This document shows positions 32,085 through 39,900 of a stretch of 64,000 bases of DNA, piece after piece. The DNA lies in assembly GCF_900010725.2 (NCBI RefSeq), contig NZ_LR734824.1, forward strand, positions 61,108-125,107, given 5' to 3'. The notes beneath the pieces were generated by a model. It had not been told where the DNA came from. It searched no databases and was given only the letters and a program-made list of their open reading frames with translations. A program made the position numbers and the translations under genes. Origin of the DNA: Planktothrix serta PCC 8927. Lineage in GTDB: Bacteria > Cyanobacteriota > Cyanobacteriia > Cyanobacteriales > Microcoleaceae. Positions within the stretch are counted from its first letter, which is position 1. Each line of letters starts with the position of its first letter.

Positions 32085-32653
32085 CTCGGATTCAGTTTTA
32101 ACCAACTGAAGATATCCCTTAAGGTTAAAGTTAAATTAGAGATAAATTCAGGAACCGGAATTACAGCATCAAGTTCCTCTAAAAATATCGGTTGTTGTCC
32201 TGAAGGATAAACAAAAATAGACTTTTCCTCTGGAACAATTAACCATCCCATCTGACAACCCGAATTTAAACAATGTAAAATCTTTTTAGTGACTTTAGTG
32301 GTACTTTGGTCTGGGGATAAAATCTCAATTGTCCAGTCAGGATGAGCATTAAAGGTATTAGCAATATCTCCATCTTCATCAAGGGGAATTCTATCCCACA
32401 CAAAAACCGCTACATCAGGAACAATAGAACGACCGCTAAAGGTACATCTTAACTCAGGTAAAGCTAAAGCGATCGCTTGTTGTTCAGCAATATTATTAAT
32501 GACTGTAACTAATTTACCTTGTAATTTACTATGTTTTCCTTGTGGCATGGGTTTCTGGATAATTTGACCATCGATATATTCACTAGCGGGTTTTGTTTCG
32601 GGTAACTTCAGAAATTCTTCTAAGGTCAATGTTTTGTTAAGAATTTGTACCAT
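32081..32653 (-). CDS. Uma2-family protein
   Basis: 190 residues. KPASEYIDGQIIQKPMPQGKHSKLQ, SIVPDVAVFVWDRI, PDWTIEILSPDQS and MGWLIVPEEKSIFVYP match Uma2. The C-terminal LTLRDIFSWL is a usual ending. It is convergent with the AbiEii-like gene, with the last four bases shared. It is the third Uma2 gene in the window. Confidence 0.9.
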   Translation of the reverse strand: MVQILNKTLTLEEFLKLPETKPASEYIDGQIIQKPMPQGKHSKLQGKLVTVINNIAEQQAIALALPELRCTFSGRSIVPDVAVFVWDRIPLDEDGDIANTFNAHPDWTIEILSPDQSTTKVTKKILHCLNSGCQMGWLIVPEEKSIFVYPSGQQPIFLEELDAVIPVPEFISNLTLTLRDIFSWLKLNPS

Positions 32654-32703
32654 TATTAATTCCCTTGTTCAAATTTTAACCAGTCTGATTCAATTATAAC
32701 CCT

Positions 32704-32731
32704 GTAGGGGCGAGGCGCGCCTCGCCCCTAC
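32704..32731. repeat. Perfect 28-base palindrome
   Basis: GTAGGGGCGAGGCG followed immediately by its exact reverse complement. The outer GTAGGGG/CCCCTAC arms match those of the 92-base repeat family (9251, 61851) and the imperfect element at 39812-39839. It lies between two minus-strand genes and would form a very stable hairpin. It is a REP-like interspersed sequence. Confidence 0.8.
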
Positions 32732-32760
32732 GAGATATTGGGATATTATCAAAAATATCA

Positions 32761-33456
32761 CTAAGCAATATTTCGTTGTTGTGACCAAAATTGACCGACT
32801 CTTAATTTCCACTTTTCCCAATATTCCATCAATTCCTGAGATTCAATTAAGGTAATATCAACTTCATAGGGAGTAACAGTAATAATAATCCCGTGATTAA
32901 TATTAACTCCGTAGGGTTGACCATATTGTCGGTTTAACGCTGCAATATAAGCAGCAACTTGTAATTTTTGTTCGGGGTAAACGGTCGGTTTAACCGAGTT
33001 AGAAAACTTAAATTCAATCACGCTTTCTGGATAATTATTTAACCGTCCAACACAGCGAACCTGTCCTGCAAAGCCTTCATAATGGTGGAAAACATAACCT
33101 TTTAATAATCTAATATTATGAATATTATTTAAAACGGGTTCGAGATGTTCCCAATGGCGTTTAAGAATTACGGGACAGGGAGTAGAATCACCGTTAAAAT
33201 AATATTCAATTTGTTTATGTCCCCGTTTGCCAATTTGACAAGCTAAATTAATCATTTCTCTTGATTCTGATGTCTGTTTTTTCTGCCAATTCCTAAATAT
33301 TGCTTTTTCAGCAGGCGATCGCGTTTCTTCAGTAATATGGGTAACGCTAGGCTCAAAATTAAATCGTTGATCCTCAATTCCCTTCATTCCATTACGTCCA
33401 GTTGGTTTACCAAAATAGGGAGGAAGGGGGTTTTTAGACCAAAATTGATTTTTCAT
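32761..33456 (-). CDS. PD-(D/E)XK nuclease-like protein (MGME1/RecB-type)
   Basis: 231 residues. The order of motifs suggests the PD-(D/E)XK superfamily: an early helix with RGHKQIEYYFNG, then GFAGQVRCVGRLNNYPESVIEFKFS (the usual D is at a position reading R/N here; the E-x-K pair is EFK near 144) and KLQVAAYIAALNRQYG, the QxxxY helix typical of RecB/MGME1-type exonucleases. The first active-site aspartate is not clear, so activity is uncertain. It lies 44 bases from the next upstream gene in the same direction. Confidence 0.6.
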   Translation of the reverse strand: MKNQFWSKNPLPPYFGKPTGRNGMKGIEDQRFNFEPSVTHITEETRSPAEKAIFRNWQKKQTSESREMINLACQIGKRGHKQIEYYFNGDSTPCPVILKRHWEHLEPVLNNIHNIRLLKGYVFHHYEGFAGQVRCVGRLNNYPESVIEFKFSNSVKPTVYPEQKLQVAAYIAALNRQYGQPYGVNINHGIIITVTPYEVDITLIESQELMEYWEKWKLRVGQFWSQQRNIA

Positions 33457-33500
33457 GATTTTTTAACCTAAATTAAGTGTTTTGCTGTATATCTGAGTGA

Positions 33501-33932
33501 TCACCAAGAACGAGTTAAAATCAAATCTCCATCTCTAAAAACCTTGATATAAGGTTGATTTAAAGTTCGTTGCAGGTTTGTGGCATACTCCAAAACACTG
33601 CCCCAATGTTGATTTAGAGATTGTGTGTTCATCCAAGCGATCGCAATTCCTATCACCCTGGTTTTAACCTCCTTGTTTACACAGGCGTAGGTCTGACCCA
33701 TTTCTAAATAAGCAGTTTCAGAGAAATATTGATTCAGATGTTGCCAAGTTGGTTTTAGGTGAAATTGGCTATCTGGTATAATTACAGCGATCCAATGGCT
33801 ACTACTCCCAATTGACAGAGAGAGGGTCTGTACTAATCGAGAGACTTTGGAAACAACGTTAGGATCAGCCTTAACCTTTGGAATAAAGGCAGTTTGAGAT
33901 TTATTATTCATTTGCGTGTACATAAAGCGCAA
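33501..33932 (-). CDS. Conserved hypothetical protein, divergent from the ATPase pair
   Basis: 143 residues (a start at residue 8, MNNKSQ, is also possible). No family recognised. The sequence looks like one small alpha/beta domain (SHWIAVIIPDSQFHLKPTW, YIKVFRDGDLILTRSW). It faces the HTH-ATPase gene across a short divergent region that contains several TTGCGT half-sites, so both may share control. It could be part of the same locus, or belong with the nuclease-like gene downstream. Confidence 0.6.
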   Translation of the reverse strand: MRFMYTQMNNKSQTAFIPKVKADPNVVSKVSRLVQTLSLSIGSSSHWIAVIIPDSQFHLKPTWQHLNQYFSETAYLEMGQTYACVNKEVKTRVIGIAIAWMNTQSLNQHWGSVLEYATNLQRTLNQPYIKVFRDGDLILTRSW

Positions 33933-34072
33933 TTGCGTATCTATTTACGTTAATATCATAAACCATACTTGTCTTTAGATGTCAAGTGCCTTAGACCTGA
34001 AATTTTTAGTTTACGCATAGCAGTAGGTAGTCATCCACGCCAAAGTAGATTACAATATACGCAAATGCGTAT
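33911..34072. promoter_or_regulatory. Divergent control region with repeated TTGCGT/ACGCAA half-sites
   Basis: Half-sites recur within 160 bases: TTTGCGTGTA (33911), GCGCAATTGCG (33927, a near-perfect palindrome) followed by TAT, TTTACGTTAA (33943), TTTACGCATAG (34012) and ATACGCAAATGCGTAT (34057-34072, palindromic except for its two central bases). The spread suits binding of a repeated dimer. The adjacent helix-turn-helix ATPase is the natural candidate binder; this is inference. Confidence 0.45.
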
Positions 34073-35150
34073 TCAACAAGATCAGATGGATTCTATAAGT
34101 CAAGAGGAGTCTGCTAAATTTGAGCAGACATTAGCTAACCTACCTGCGCGAAGGAGAGAGATCCTGCTGAAGTTGTTGGTAGGAGAGACAGATGATCAAA
34201 TTTCAGAGTCATTGGCGATTCACCCAGGAACAGTCAGAAAGCAGATTTCAAACCTATGTGATGACTTTGGCTTAAAGGATGTTGAAGGTGAACGACGTCC
34301 TAAACGTGCTGACTTGATTACTCTGGTGGCTAAATGCAAACCAGAACTATTAGGATCAAACACAGTAGCAATAAAAAACCCTATTGTTCAGCCAGAACAA
34401 AATTTATCTACCAGTTTGCCTAATCCATTCGTTCCAATAAACGGATTTATCAATAATCCTCAACTATTTTTTGGTAGAGAGAAAGAAATTAAAAGGATAT
34501 TTGAAACTCTCAATAGTGGGAGTAGTGTTGCCATAATTGGAGAACGACAAATTGGCAAATCTTCGCTATTAATGGAAATTAGCCGACAAGCCAAAACCCT
34601 ATTGTTACAACCCCGTGAACCAATTTATCTGAATTTACAAGATATTCATGACGATGACGACTTTTATCAATTCTTGTGTGACTCTGTAGGAATTGATTTT
34701 TGTAAAGGTTATCGTCTCTCTCGAAATTTACAAAATCATCGATTATTGTTAATTATTGATGAATTGGAAAAAATGACCTGGGATGGTTTTACCAATAATA
34801 TTCGGGGACAACTGCGAGGATTAGCAGAAGGAATGAATGCACCTTTACGCCTAGTTGTTGCAGCTTGCACCTCTTTAGATCAATTATTTCCCGATAGTCA
34901 AGATATTGGGATGACTTCTCCCTTTACTGGAATTTGTATTGAGTATAAATTAGAAAAATGGGATGAAAAAACTATTAGGGAGTTTATTGCTAGTCGTCTT
35001 AATTTCCCTTTATTAACACCAGACTCTAAAAATATAACTTTTAGTGAGGATCAAATCAAGCAATTAATTAATGACAGTGAGGGTCATCCTCAAAAATTAA
35101 TGGTGTTATGTAATCAAACCTTTAACTGTTACTTGGAGAAATTATCATGA
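34065..35150 (+). CDS. HTH-AAA (STAND-like) ATPase
   Basis: 361 residues from ATG 34065; a TTG at 33969 (393 residues) or ATG 34086 are alternatives, none with a clear ribosome site. The N-terminal 75 residues (LPARRREILLKLLVGETDDQISESLAIHPGTVRKQI) are a LuxR-like helix-turn-helix of the kind found in front of cyanobacterial AAA-like and vWA-MoxR-associated proteins. Then an ATPase domain: FFGREKEI, Walker A GERQIGKSSLL, Walker B LLLIIDELEKM, VAACTSLDQLF, and a C-terminal GHPQKLMVLCNQ lid helix. The stop overlaps the next gene by four bases. A regulatory or conflict-system sensor role is inferred from architecture. Confidence 0.75.
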   Translation: MRIQQDQMDSISQEESAKFEQTLANLPARRREILLKLLVGETDDQISESLAIHPGTVRKQISNLCDDFGLKDVEGERRPKRADLITLVAKCKPELLGSNTVAIKNPIVQPEQNLSTSLPNPFVPINGFINNPQLFFGREKEIKRIFETLNSGSSVAIIGERQIGKSSLLMEISRQAKTLLLQPREPIYLNLQDIHDDDDFYQFLCDSVGIDFCKGYRLSRNLQNHRLLLIIDELEKMTWDGFTNNIRGQLRGLAEGMNAPLRLVVAACTSLDQLFPDSQDIGMTSPFTGICIEYKLEKWDEKTIREFIASRLNFPLLTPDSKNITFSEDQIKQLINDSEGHPQKLMVLCNQTFNCYLEKLS

Positions 35151-37894
35151 GTTTAACACAAAATCCAGTTCCTCATTTAGATTTAGCCCCTAAATTATAT
35201 CGTTCTCTTTCCTTAAAAAATCCCTTAGATTACTTAAGGGTCTTTTACTGGTTTTTTTTCTTCCCACAAGCTTTGCGTTTATTTGAAGGTAAAATATACA
35301 AATTAATATTTATAGGATTAACTATAATTAGCTTTTTAATATCTTTAATAACTTTTTTATCTATCTACATATTTAATGCAAATATACCGATTTCAAATTA
35401 TTTTATATTTTTTATGACAATTATTTTTTTAGGTTTTTTTTATGGTACAACAATAGAAATATTTAAAGATACAAAGAAAAATACAAAAAAAATTTTAGGT
35501 ACAGTATTGGGAATTGCATTTACAATTTCATTGGTTATTTTTTTTATAATTTCTACTTTTATAAGTTTTTTTGTAACTATTATTATAGTTTTTTTTATAC
35601 CTAATATTCTAAATATAAAGCCCGTAAATGAACTATATTTTTCAGTGTGTATTGGGATATGGATTGGTGCTTCTTTAGGCTTTACATCTAATGTAAAATT
35701 CGGAATAATTTCGAGTTTATATAAAAACTGGATCAAAGAATTTTTTTTATTAATAATATTATATATATCTAGTTTTGTAATAATATTGTTTAGAGATTAT
35801 ACTTTGATTAACCAAGATTATATTATAGGAAGTATAATAAGTCTTATATGTTGGGCTTTAGGTGCTTTGATTTTAATTCTTCGTCCCTTAGAATGGGCAT
35901 TGTCTAGCATCTTTAATTTATTGTTATATAGTAATAAATTAAAGGGTATTTATTTTATTAAAGTCACACCAATTCCTATTATAAATCTTGCCAAAAAGAT
36001 TAAAAAATGGTTGTTACACGATTGGGAAACAGGCTTACATAATGCTAATCAACTTTTAGAATATACACTTCAGTATGAATCTGTGGTTCAAGGAATTAGC
36101 CATGCTCTTTCTGAACTACCTCAAGAGCATATTATTTTTCGTACTAGCCAATTAACTAATTATCCTTATGATTGGACAGTAATTCAATTAATTTTTAAAA
36201 AATTAAATCACTTGGCAGAACAAAATAATGTAAATAAAAATATTTTAATACAAGATACTTTAAATAATTATCTTGTTGCTTCAAATGCAACGAAGGGGTT
36301 TTGGTACTTACATGAATCGGCAGTAGTTGGAGACAATGGTATATCTTTAGAAATAAACTTTATAGAAGAATCAGTAAAGGCTTTTACTCAAATTCGTTCT
36401 CTACCTTATGGAGAAGAACTATATATTTTAGCTCAAACCTTAGCAGCTTTTGCTAATGCCGGAGAATTAGCTGTTGTTACTCTTTTAAGATTACCTGCTA
36501 TTCCTCAAGAACCTATTCTTAGAACATCAACTTGGGAAGTCATTAACTCTTTACATCAAGTAGTTCAAGTTTTTCGAGAGATTCAATCTAAAGTGTCTTA
36601 TGCTGTTAGATTATCAGCATTAAAACGAGCCTTAATAGAACTTGATAGTGTTCAAGGAAAAGTTGATTTATTGCCTGAAGCAGAACGATTTTTAATTAAA
36701 TATATTGTTAGTACATGGCAAGATTCCTTAAAAAGAGTTAATACACAGTTAGAAAAATTTTCTATTAATGCTCCTGTTGAAAATCCTTATATAATAGGTG
36801 ATCCAGTACAGGGCAGAAGTTTTGTAAAACGTCAGGATATTTTAAAAAAAATTGAGGAGGTGTGGGTATCAAATAAACAACTTCAGTCTATAGTTTTATA
36901 TGGACACAGACGCATGGGAAAAACATCAATTTTGCAGAATGTTTCAACCTGCTTAGATGAAAAAGTTAAACTCGCTTATGTTAACTTACTAACGGTTGGT
37001 AATAGTATTCAAGGAGTCGGTGAAGTATTAATGGCGATCGCAGATTCCCTCTCAGACACCCTGCAAATTCCACCCCCCGATGATGAAAGCTTAATCAATC
37101 TTCCCTATCGCACCTTTGAACGGTATTTAAAACAAATTGAAACCCAATTAGGCGATACTGGATTAATTATTGCCCTTGATGAATTTGAACAAATCGAAGA
37201 ATTAATAAAAAGTGATCGCATTCCTAAAGACTTTATGGGCGTATTGCGGGGAATGGTGCAAATGAGTCCTAAAATTGCCTTTGCTTTAGCCGGACTCCAC
37301 ACCCTGGAAGAAATGACCGAAGACTATTTTAACCCGTTTTTTGCCAGTATTATTCCCATCCGCGTTAGCTTTTTAGAACGGGCAACCTGTCGCTATCTTC
37401 TCGCTAACCCCAGTGAAGATTTCCCCCTCGATTATAAACCCGATGCGCTTGATTATATCTATGATTTAACTGCCGGACAACCCTATCTCGTTCAACTCAT
37501 TGGTTTTCTGTTAGTTCGTCGCTATAATGATCAAGTCTTTGAACTCGGAAATAACCGAGATCCCATGTTTACCATTGCTGATGTTGATGGGATTATTAAT
37601 CAACCCGAATTCTATCAGAATGGACGTTATTATTTTACAGGGGTTTGGCAACAAGCGGGGGAAGGTTCACTAGGTCAACAAAATATTATAAAAGCGATCG
37701 CACCTCACCCCACCGGACTCGATTTTAATACCCTACAAACGGTTACAAATTTAGATTCCAATTCCCTACAAAATGCCCTCGATACCCTTTCTCGTCATGA
37801 TGTTATTATAGAAACCGATAACCATTGGCGGATCATTGTGGAACTGTTTCGCCGTTGGGTCATTAATAGTGTTAAACTAAACCTATTGACTTAG
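35147..37894 (+). CDS. Large membrane-anchored AAA (STAND-like) ATPase
   Basis: 915 residues overlapping the upstream ATPase gene by four bases. About six to seven membrane helices occupy residues 40-270; a helical middle region (about 300-540) follows, then an ATPase domain with FVKRQDIL, Walker A GHRRMGKTS (about 586-594), Walker B LIIALDEFEQIEEL (about 671-684), AGLHTLEEM and GQPYLVQLIGFLLVRR, and a winged-helix-like end. The first two thirds of the gene are extremely AT-rich and free of HIP1 sites; from about 37000 the base use becomes ordinary and GCGATCGC appears twice. Membrane ATPase paired with an HTH-ATPase suggests a signal-responsive two-component unit; no known system matches. 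Confidence 0.7.
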   Translation: MSLTQNPVPHLDLAPKLYRSLSLKNPLDYLRVFYWFFFFPQALRLFEGKIYKLIFIGLTIISFLISLITFLSIYIFNANIPISNYFIFFMTIIFLGFFYGTTIEIFKDTKKNTKKILGTVLGIAFTISLVIFFIISTFISFFVTIIIVFFIPNILNIKPVNELYFSVCIGIWIGASLGFTSNVKFGIISSLYKNWIKEFFLLIILYISSFVIILFRDYTLINQDYIIGSIISLICWALGALILILRPLEWALSSIFNLLLYSNKLKGIYFIKVTPIPIINLAKKIKKWLLHDWETGLHNANQLLEYTLQYESVVQGISHALSELPQEHIIFRTSQLTNYPYDWTVIQLIFKKLNHLAEQNNVNKNILIQDTLNNYLVASNATKGFWYLHESAVVGDNGISLEINFIEESVKAFTQIRSLPYGEELYILAQTLAAFANAGELAVVTLLRLPAIPQEPILRTSTWEVINSLHQVVQVFREIQSKVSYAVRLSALKRALIELDSVQGKVDLLPEAERFLIKYIVSTWQDSLKRVNTQLEKFSINAPVENPYIIGDPVQGRSFVKRQDILKKIEEVWVSNKQLQSIVLYGHRRMGKTSILQNVSTCLDEKVKLAYVNLLTVGNSIQGVGEVLMAIADSLSDTLQIPPPDDESLINLPYRTFERYLKQIETQLGDTGLIIALDEFEQIEELIKSDRIPKDFMGVLRGMVQMSPKIAFALAGLHTLEEMTEDYFNPFFASIIPIRVSFLERATCRYLLANPSEDFPLDYKPDALDYIYDLTAGQPYLVQLIGFLLVRRYNDQVFELGNNRDPMFTIADVDGIINQPEFYQNGRYYFTGVWQQAGEGSLGQQNIIKAIAPHPTGLDFNTLQTVTNLDSNSLQNALDTLSRHDVIIETDNHWRIIVELFRRWVINSVKLNLLT

Positions 37895-37920
37895 TATAAT
37901 AGCAGGTGATTCAGAAAATT

Positions 37921-38136
37921 ATGCTAAAAAACATTGAAGTTCGGCTAGAAATATTTCAAGAAGGTGATTTTTATGTAGCCGTTTGTCCTGATTTAGATGT
38001 TTCTAGTTTTGGTGAAACCCTGGAAGAAGCAAAACAATCTGTTCAAGAAGCATTAGAAGCTTTTTTTGAAGAATGCGAAATAATGGGAACATTAAGCATT
38101 GTTTTGGAAGAAGCGGGTTTTATGCAACAGAATTGA
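37921..38136 (+). CDS. HicB-like protein (orphan)
   Basis: 71 residues from ATG 37921, chosen over GTG 37906 because AGGTGAT lies about ten bases upstream of the ATG. VRLEIFQEGDFYVAVCPDLDVSSFGETLEEAKQSVQEALEAFFEEC is the HicB fold (partial RNase H-like). The usual HicA toxin partner (a small dsRBD-like protein) is not on either side. The short C-terminus leaves little room for a DNA-binding domain. It follows the membrane ATPase gene by 26 bases. Confidence 0.8.
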   Translation: MLKNIEVRLEIFQEGDFYVAVCPDLDVSSFGETLEEAKQSVQEALEAFFEECEIMGTLSIVLEEAGFMQQN

Positions 38137-38201
38137 AGTATGTCATAATATTATTAAATATCGGTTTCCGTTATTTATAAACTTAACAAAGAGGTTAAAC
38201 C

Positions 38202-38453
38202 ATGTATCATGTTACAGGAGAATATGCTAAAAACAACTTCAGTGAAGTTTTAGAAAAAGCCAGTACCGAACCCGGAGGAGTTGTTATTGTTCAGGAAAAT
38301 AAAAGTTTTATTCTCATCAGCCAAGAAGAATTAGAAAGCTGGATAGAAACCGCCGAACTCCTTCAAGATAAAACTTTAATTGCTGATATTGAAGCCTCTC
38401 ATCAAGAATATCATCAGGGGAAAGTTTTCACAATGGATCAACTTCTGGATTAA
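38202..38453 (+). CDS. YefM/Phd-type antitoxin
   Basis: 83 residues. VTGEYAKNNFSEVLEKASTEPGGVVIVQENKSFILISQEELESW matches the Phd/YefM fold, with an N-terminal DNA-binding part and a C-terminal toxin-neutralising helix (HQEYHQGKVFTMDQLL). The preceding AAAGAGGTTAAACC gives a reasonable ribosome site. The toxin gene that should follow is only a remnant (38458-38599), so the antitoxin is now effectively single. Confidence 0.85.
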   Translation: MYHVTGEYAKNNFSEVLEKASTEPGGVVIVQENKSFILISQEELESWIETAELLQDKTLIADIEASHQEYHQGKVFTMDQLLD

Positions 38454-38457
38454 AACT

Positions 38458-38599
38458 ATGGCAGATTATCAAATCTTATTTTATAATAAAGGGATTATAT
38501 TCTGATCAACTCAACCGTAAAGATCGAATTGTTTATGAAATTTTAGAAGCCGATAAAGTAGTGTTTATAATTAGAACAAAAACCCATTACGGCGATTGA
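38458..38599 (+). pseudogene. Decayed YoeB/Txe-type toxin gene
   Basis: It starts four bases after the antitoxin stop with MADYQILFYNKGIIF and a stop. In the next frame comes YSDQLNRKDRIVYEILEADKVVFIIRTKTHYGD and a stop, the C-terminal half of a Txe/YoeB RNase toxin (intact proteins have LSGxYSRRINxxDRLVYE and end near HY). Roughly 30 central residues are missing and the frame is shifted, so no active toxin is expected. Confidence 0.75.
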
Positions 38600-38873
38600 T
38601 TTTAGTGATCAGTGCGATCGCACTTAGCTTTTTATTGTCGAACTGTTTGGCTGTTGGGTGATTAATAATTGACCCATCCTAACTTCGTAGGGTGGGGTTA
38701 AAATCGTTGGCTAAAATTCTTGCTAAATTAAACGGAAATGGGTTGAGATCAACCGTAAAGAATAAAGTTGTGTGGAAGGGAGCTTTTCTTTTATCTTCTT
38801 AACCTTGATTTTTCCAGACGGTTAAGAAAGATTAAAAAGGTTAGTTTTATTCAAAAAGTGAGGGAATAAAATT
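38600..38873. other. Intergenic region with remnant of an AAA ATPase C-terminus
   Basis: At 38633-38672 the text reads IVELFGCWVINN and a stop. This matches the end of the membrane ATPase gene (IVELFRRWVINS at 37839-37875) in protein and at most DNA positions. It is preceded by a GCGATCGC site. It appears to be a scrap of a second copy lost by deletion. The rest holds part of a CGTAGGGTGGGG repeat (38686-38698) and the upstream region of the hydrolase gene. Confidence 0.55.
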
Positions 38874-39734
38874 ATGTTGAATACAATTTTAATTATTCTG
38901 TTTAAATTAGGATTAATTGTTTTAGCCGTTGGCGCGATCGCTTATTTCTGTGCTTGTTTATTCCTGTTTTTACGACAAACTCGATTTATTTTTTTCCCCT
39001 CTCGTTTAATCTCCATGACCCCGGATGATGTGGGTTTAGCCTATGAAGATATTGAGTTAAAAATTCCTATTCCTTCAGGAAAAGTAGAAACGGTGCATTG
39101 TTGGTGGGTTCCTGCTAAATTCAATTCTGAAAAAGTGATTATTGATTTACATGGAAACCGCAATACTATCGGGGCAAATGTGGGCTATGCTGAACAATTT
39201 CACCAAATGGGGCTATCGGTTTTATTAGTTGAATATCGGGGCTATGGACGCAGTACAGACCGTTTTCCCTCAGAAAAAACCGTTTATGAAGATGTAGAAG
39301 CAGCTTGGAATTATTTAGTTAATGAACGCCAAATTAATCCTAATAATATTTATATCTTTGGTCATTCATTGGGAGGTGCGATCGCTATTAATTTAGCCTT
39401 AAACCATCCTAAAATTGCTGGATTAATTATCGAAAGTTCCTTTACTAATATTCGAGAAATGATCGATTATAAAAAGAAATATTGGATGTTTCCAATTAAT
39501 TTAATTTTAACTCAAAAATTTGATTCTATCGCTAAAATTCCCGCTTTAAAAATGCCAATATTATTCACGCATGGAATGGACGATGAGTTAATTCCTTCGA
39601 CGATGAGTGAAGCTTTATTTACCGCAGCAACGGAACCTAAACAGCTTTTAATTGTTCCGGGTGCAGGTCATAATAATGTTAGACAGGTAGGAGGAGAACA
39701 ATATTGGCAAACCGTCGAAAAATTTTTAACTTGA
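38874..39734 (+). CDS. Membrane-anchored alpha/beta hydrolase
   Basis: 286 residues. One N-terminal membrane helix (about 5-32), then an alpha/beta-hydrolase fold: DLHGNRNTIGAN oxyanion region, GHSLGG nucleophile elbow (serine near 164), GMDDELIP (acid near 236) and GAGHNNV (histidine near 265). It resembles the BAAT/DUF1100-like membrane-tethered esterases with unknown substrates. It stands alone. Confidence 0.87.
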   Translation: MLNTILIILFKLGLIVLAVGAIAYFCACLFLFLRQTRFIFFPSRLISMTPDDVGLAYEDIELKIPIPSGKVETVHCWWVPAKFNSEKVIIDLHGNRNTIGANVGYAEQFHQMGLSVLLVEYRGYGRSTDRFPSEKTVYEDVEAAWNYLVNERQINPNNIYIFGHSLGGAIAINLALNHPKIAGLIIESSFTNIREMIDYKKKYWMFPINLILTQKFDSIAKIPALKMPILFTHGMDDELIPSTMSEALFTAATEPKQLLIVPGAGHNNVRQVGGEQYWQTVEKFLT

Positions 39735-39811
39735 TAGAGTAGGAAATAGGAAATAGAAAGAGTTTACCGTTCTTAGTCGTAGGGTGGATAAATAGTTAGT
39801 TTCAAAACAGG

Positions 39812-39839
39812 TAAGGGCGACTCATTAGCCGCCCCTACA
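39812..39839. repeat. Imperfect GTAGGGG-family inverted repeat
   Basis: GTAAGGGCGACTCATTAG then CCGCCCCTAC: an imperfect palindrome with the same GGGGCG/CGCCCC arms as the perfect element at 32704-32731. It is preceded by CGTAGGGTGGATAAA (39778). It looks like a decayed copy of the same interspersed family. Confidence 0.5.
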
Positions 39840-39856
39840 AATAATTTTATTGAGTT

Positions 39857-39900
39857 GGAAAATAGGATAATACCCGATTAATTGGGGTTAGCTATTTTCC
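39857..39900. terminator. Long hairpin at the 3' end of the riboswitch-controlled peptide gene
   Basis: GGAAAATAG...CTATTTTCC outer arms with inner TAATACCC/GGGGTTA arms form a nearly perfect 44-base hairpin. On the minus strand it begins directly after the stop codon of the 64-residue gene. There is no classical T-run, so it may act as a 3' stabiliser as much as a terminator. Confidence 0.5.

Noticed and set aside
30556..33456. Uma2, AbiEii-like, Uma2 and nuclease-like genes as one defence operon
   Set aside because: Strands differ and the Uma2 family is scattered throughout cyanobacterial genomes without established defence activity; AbiEi is missing.
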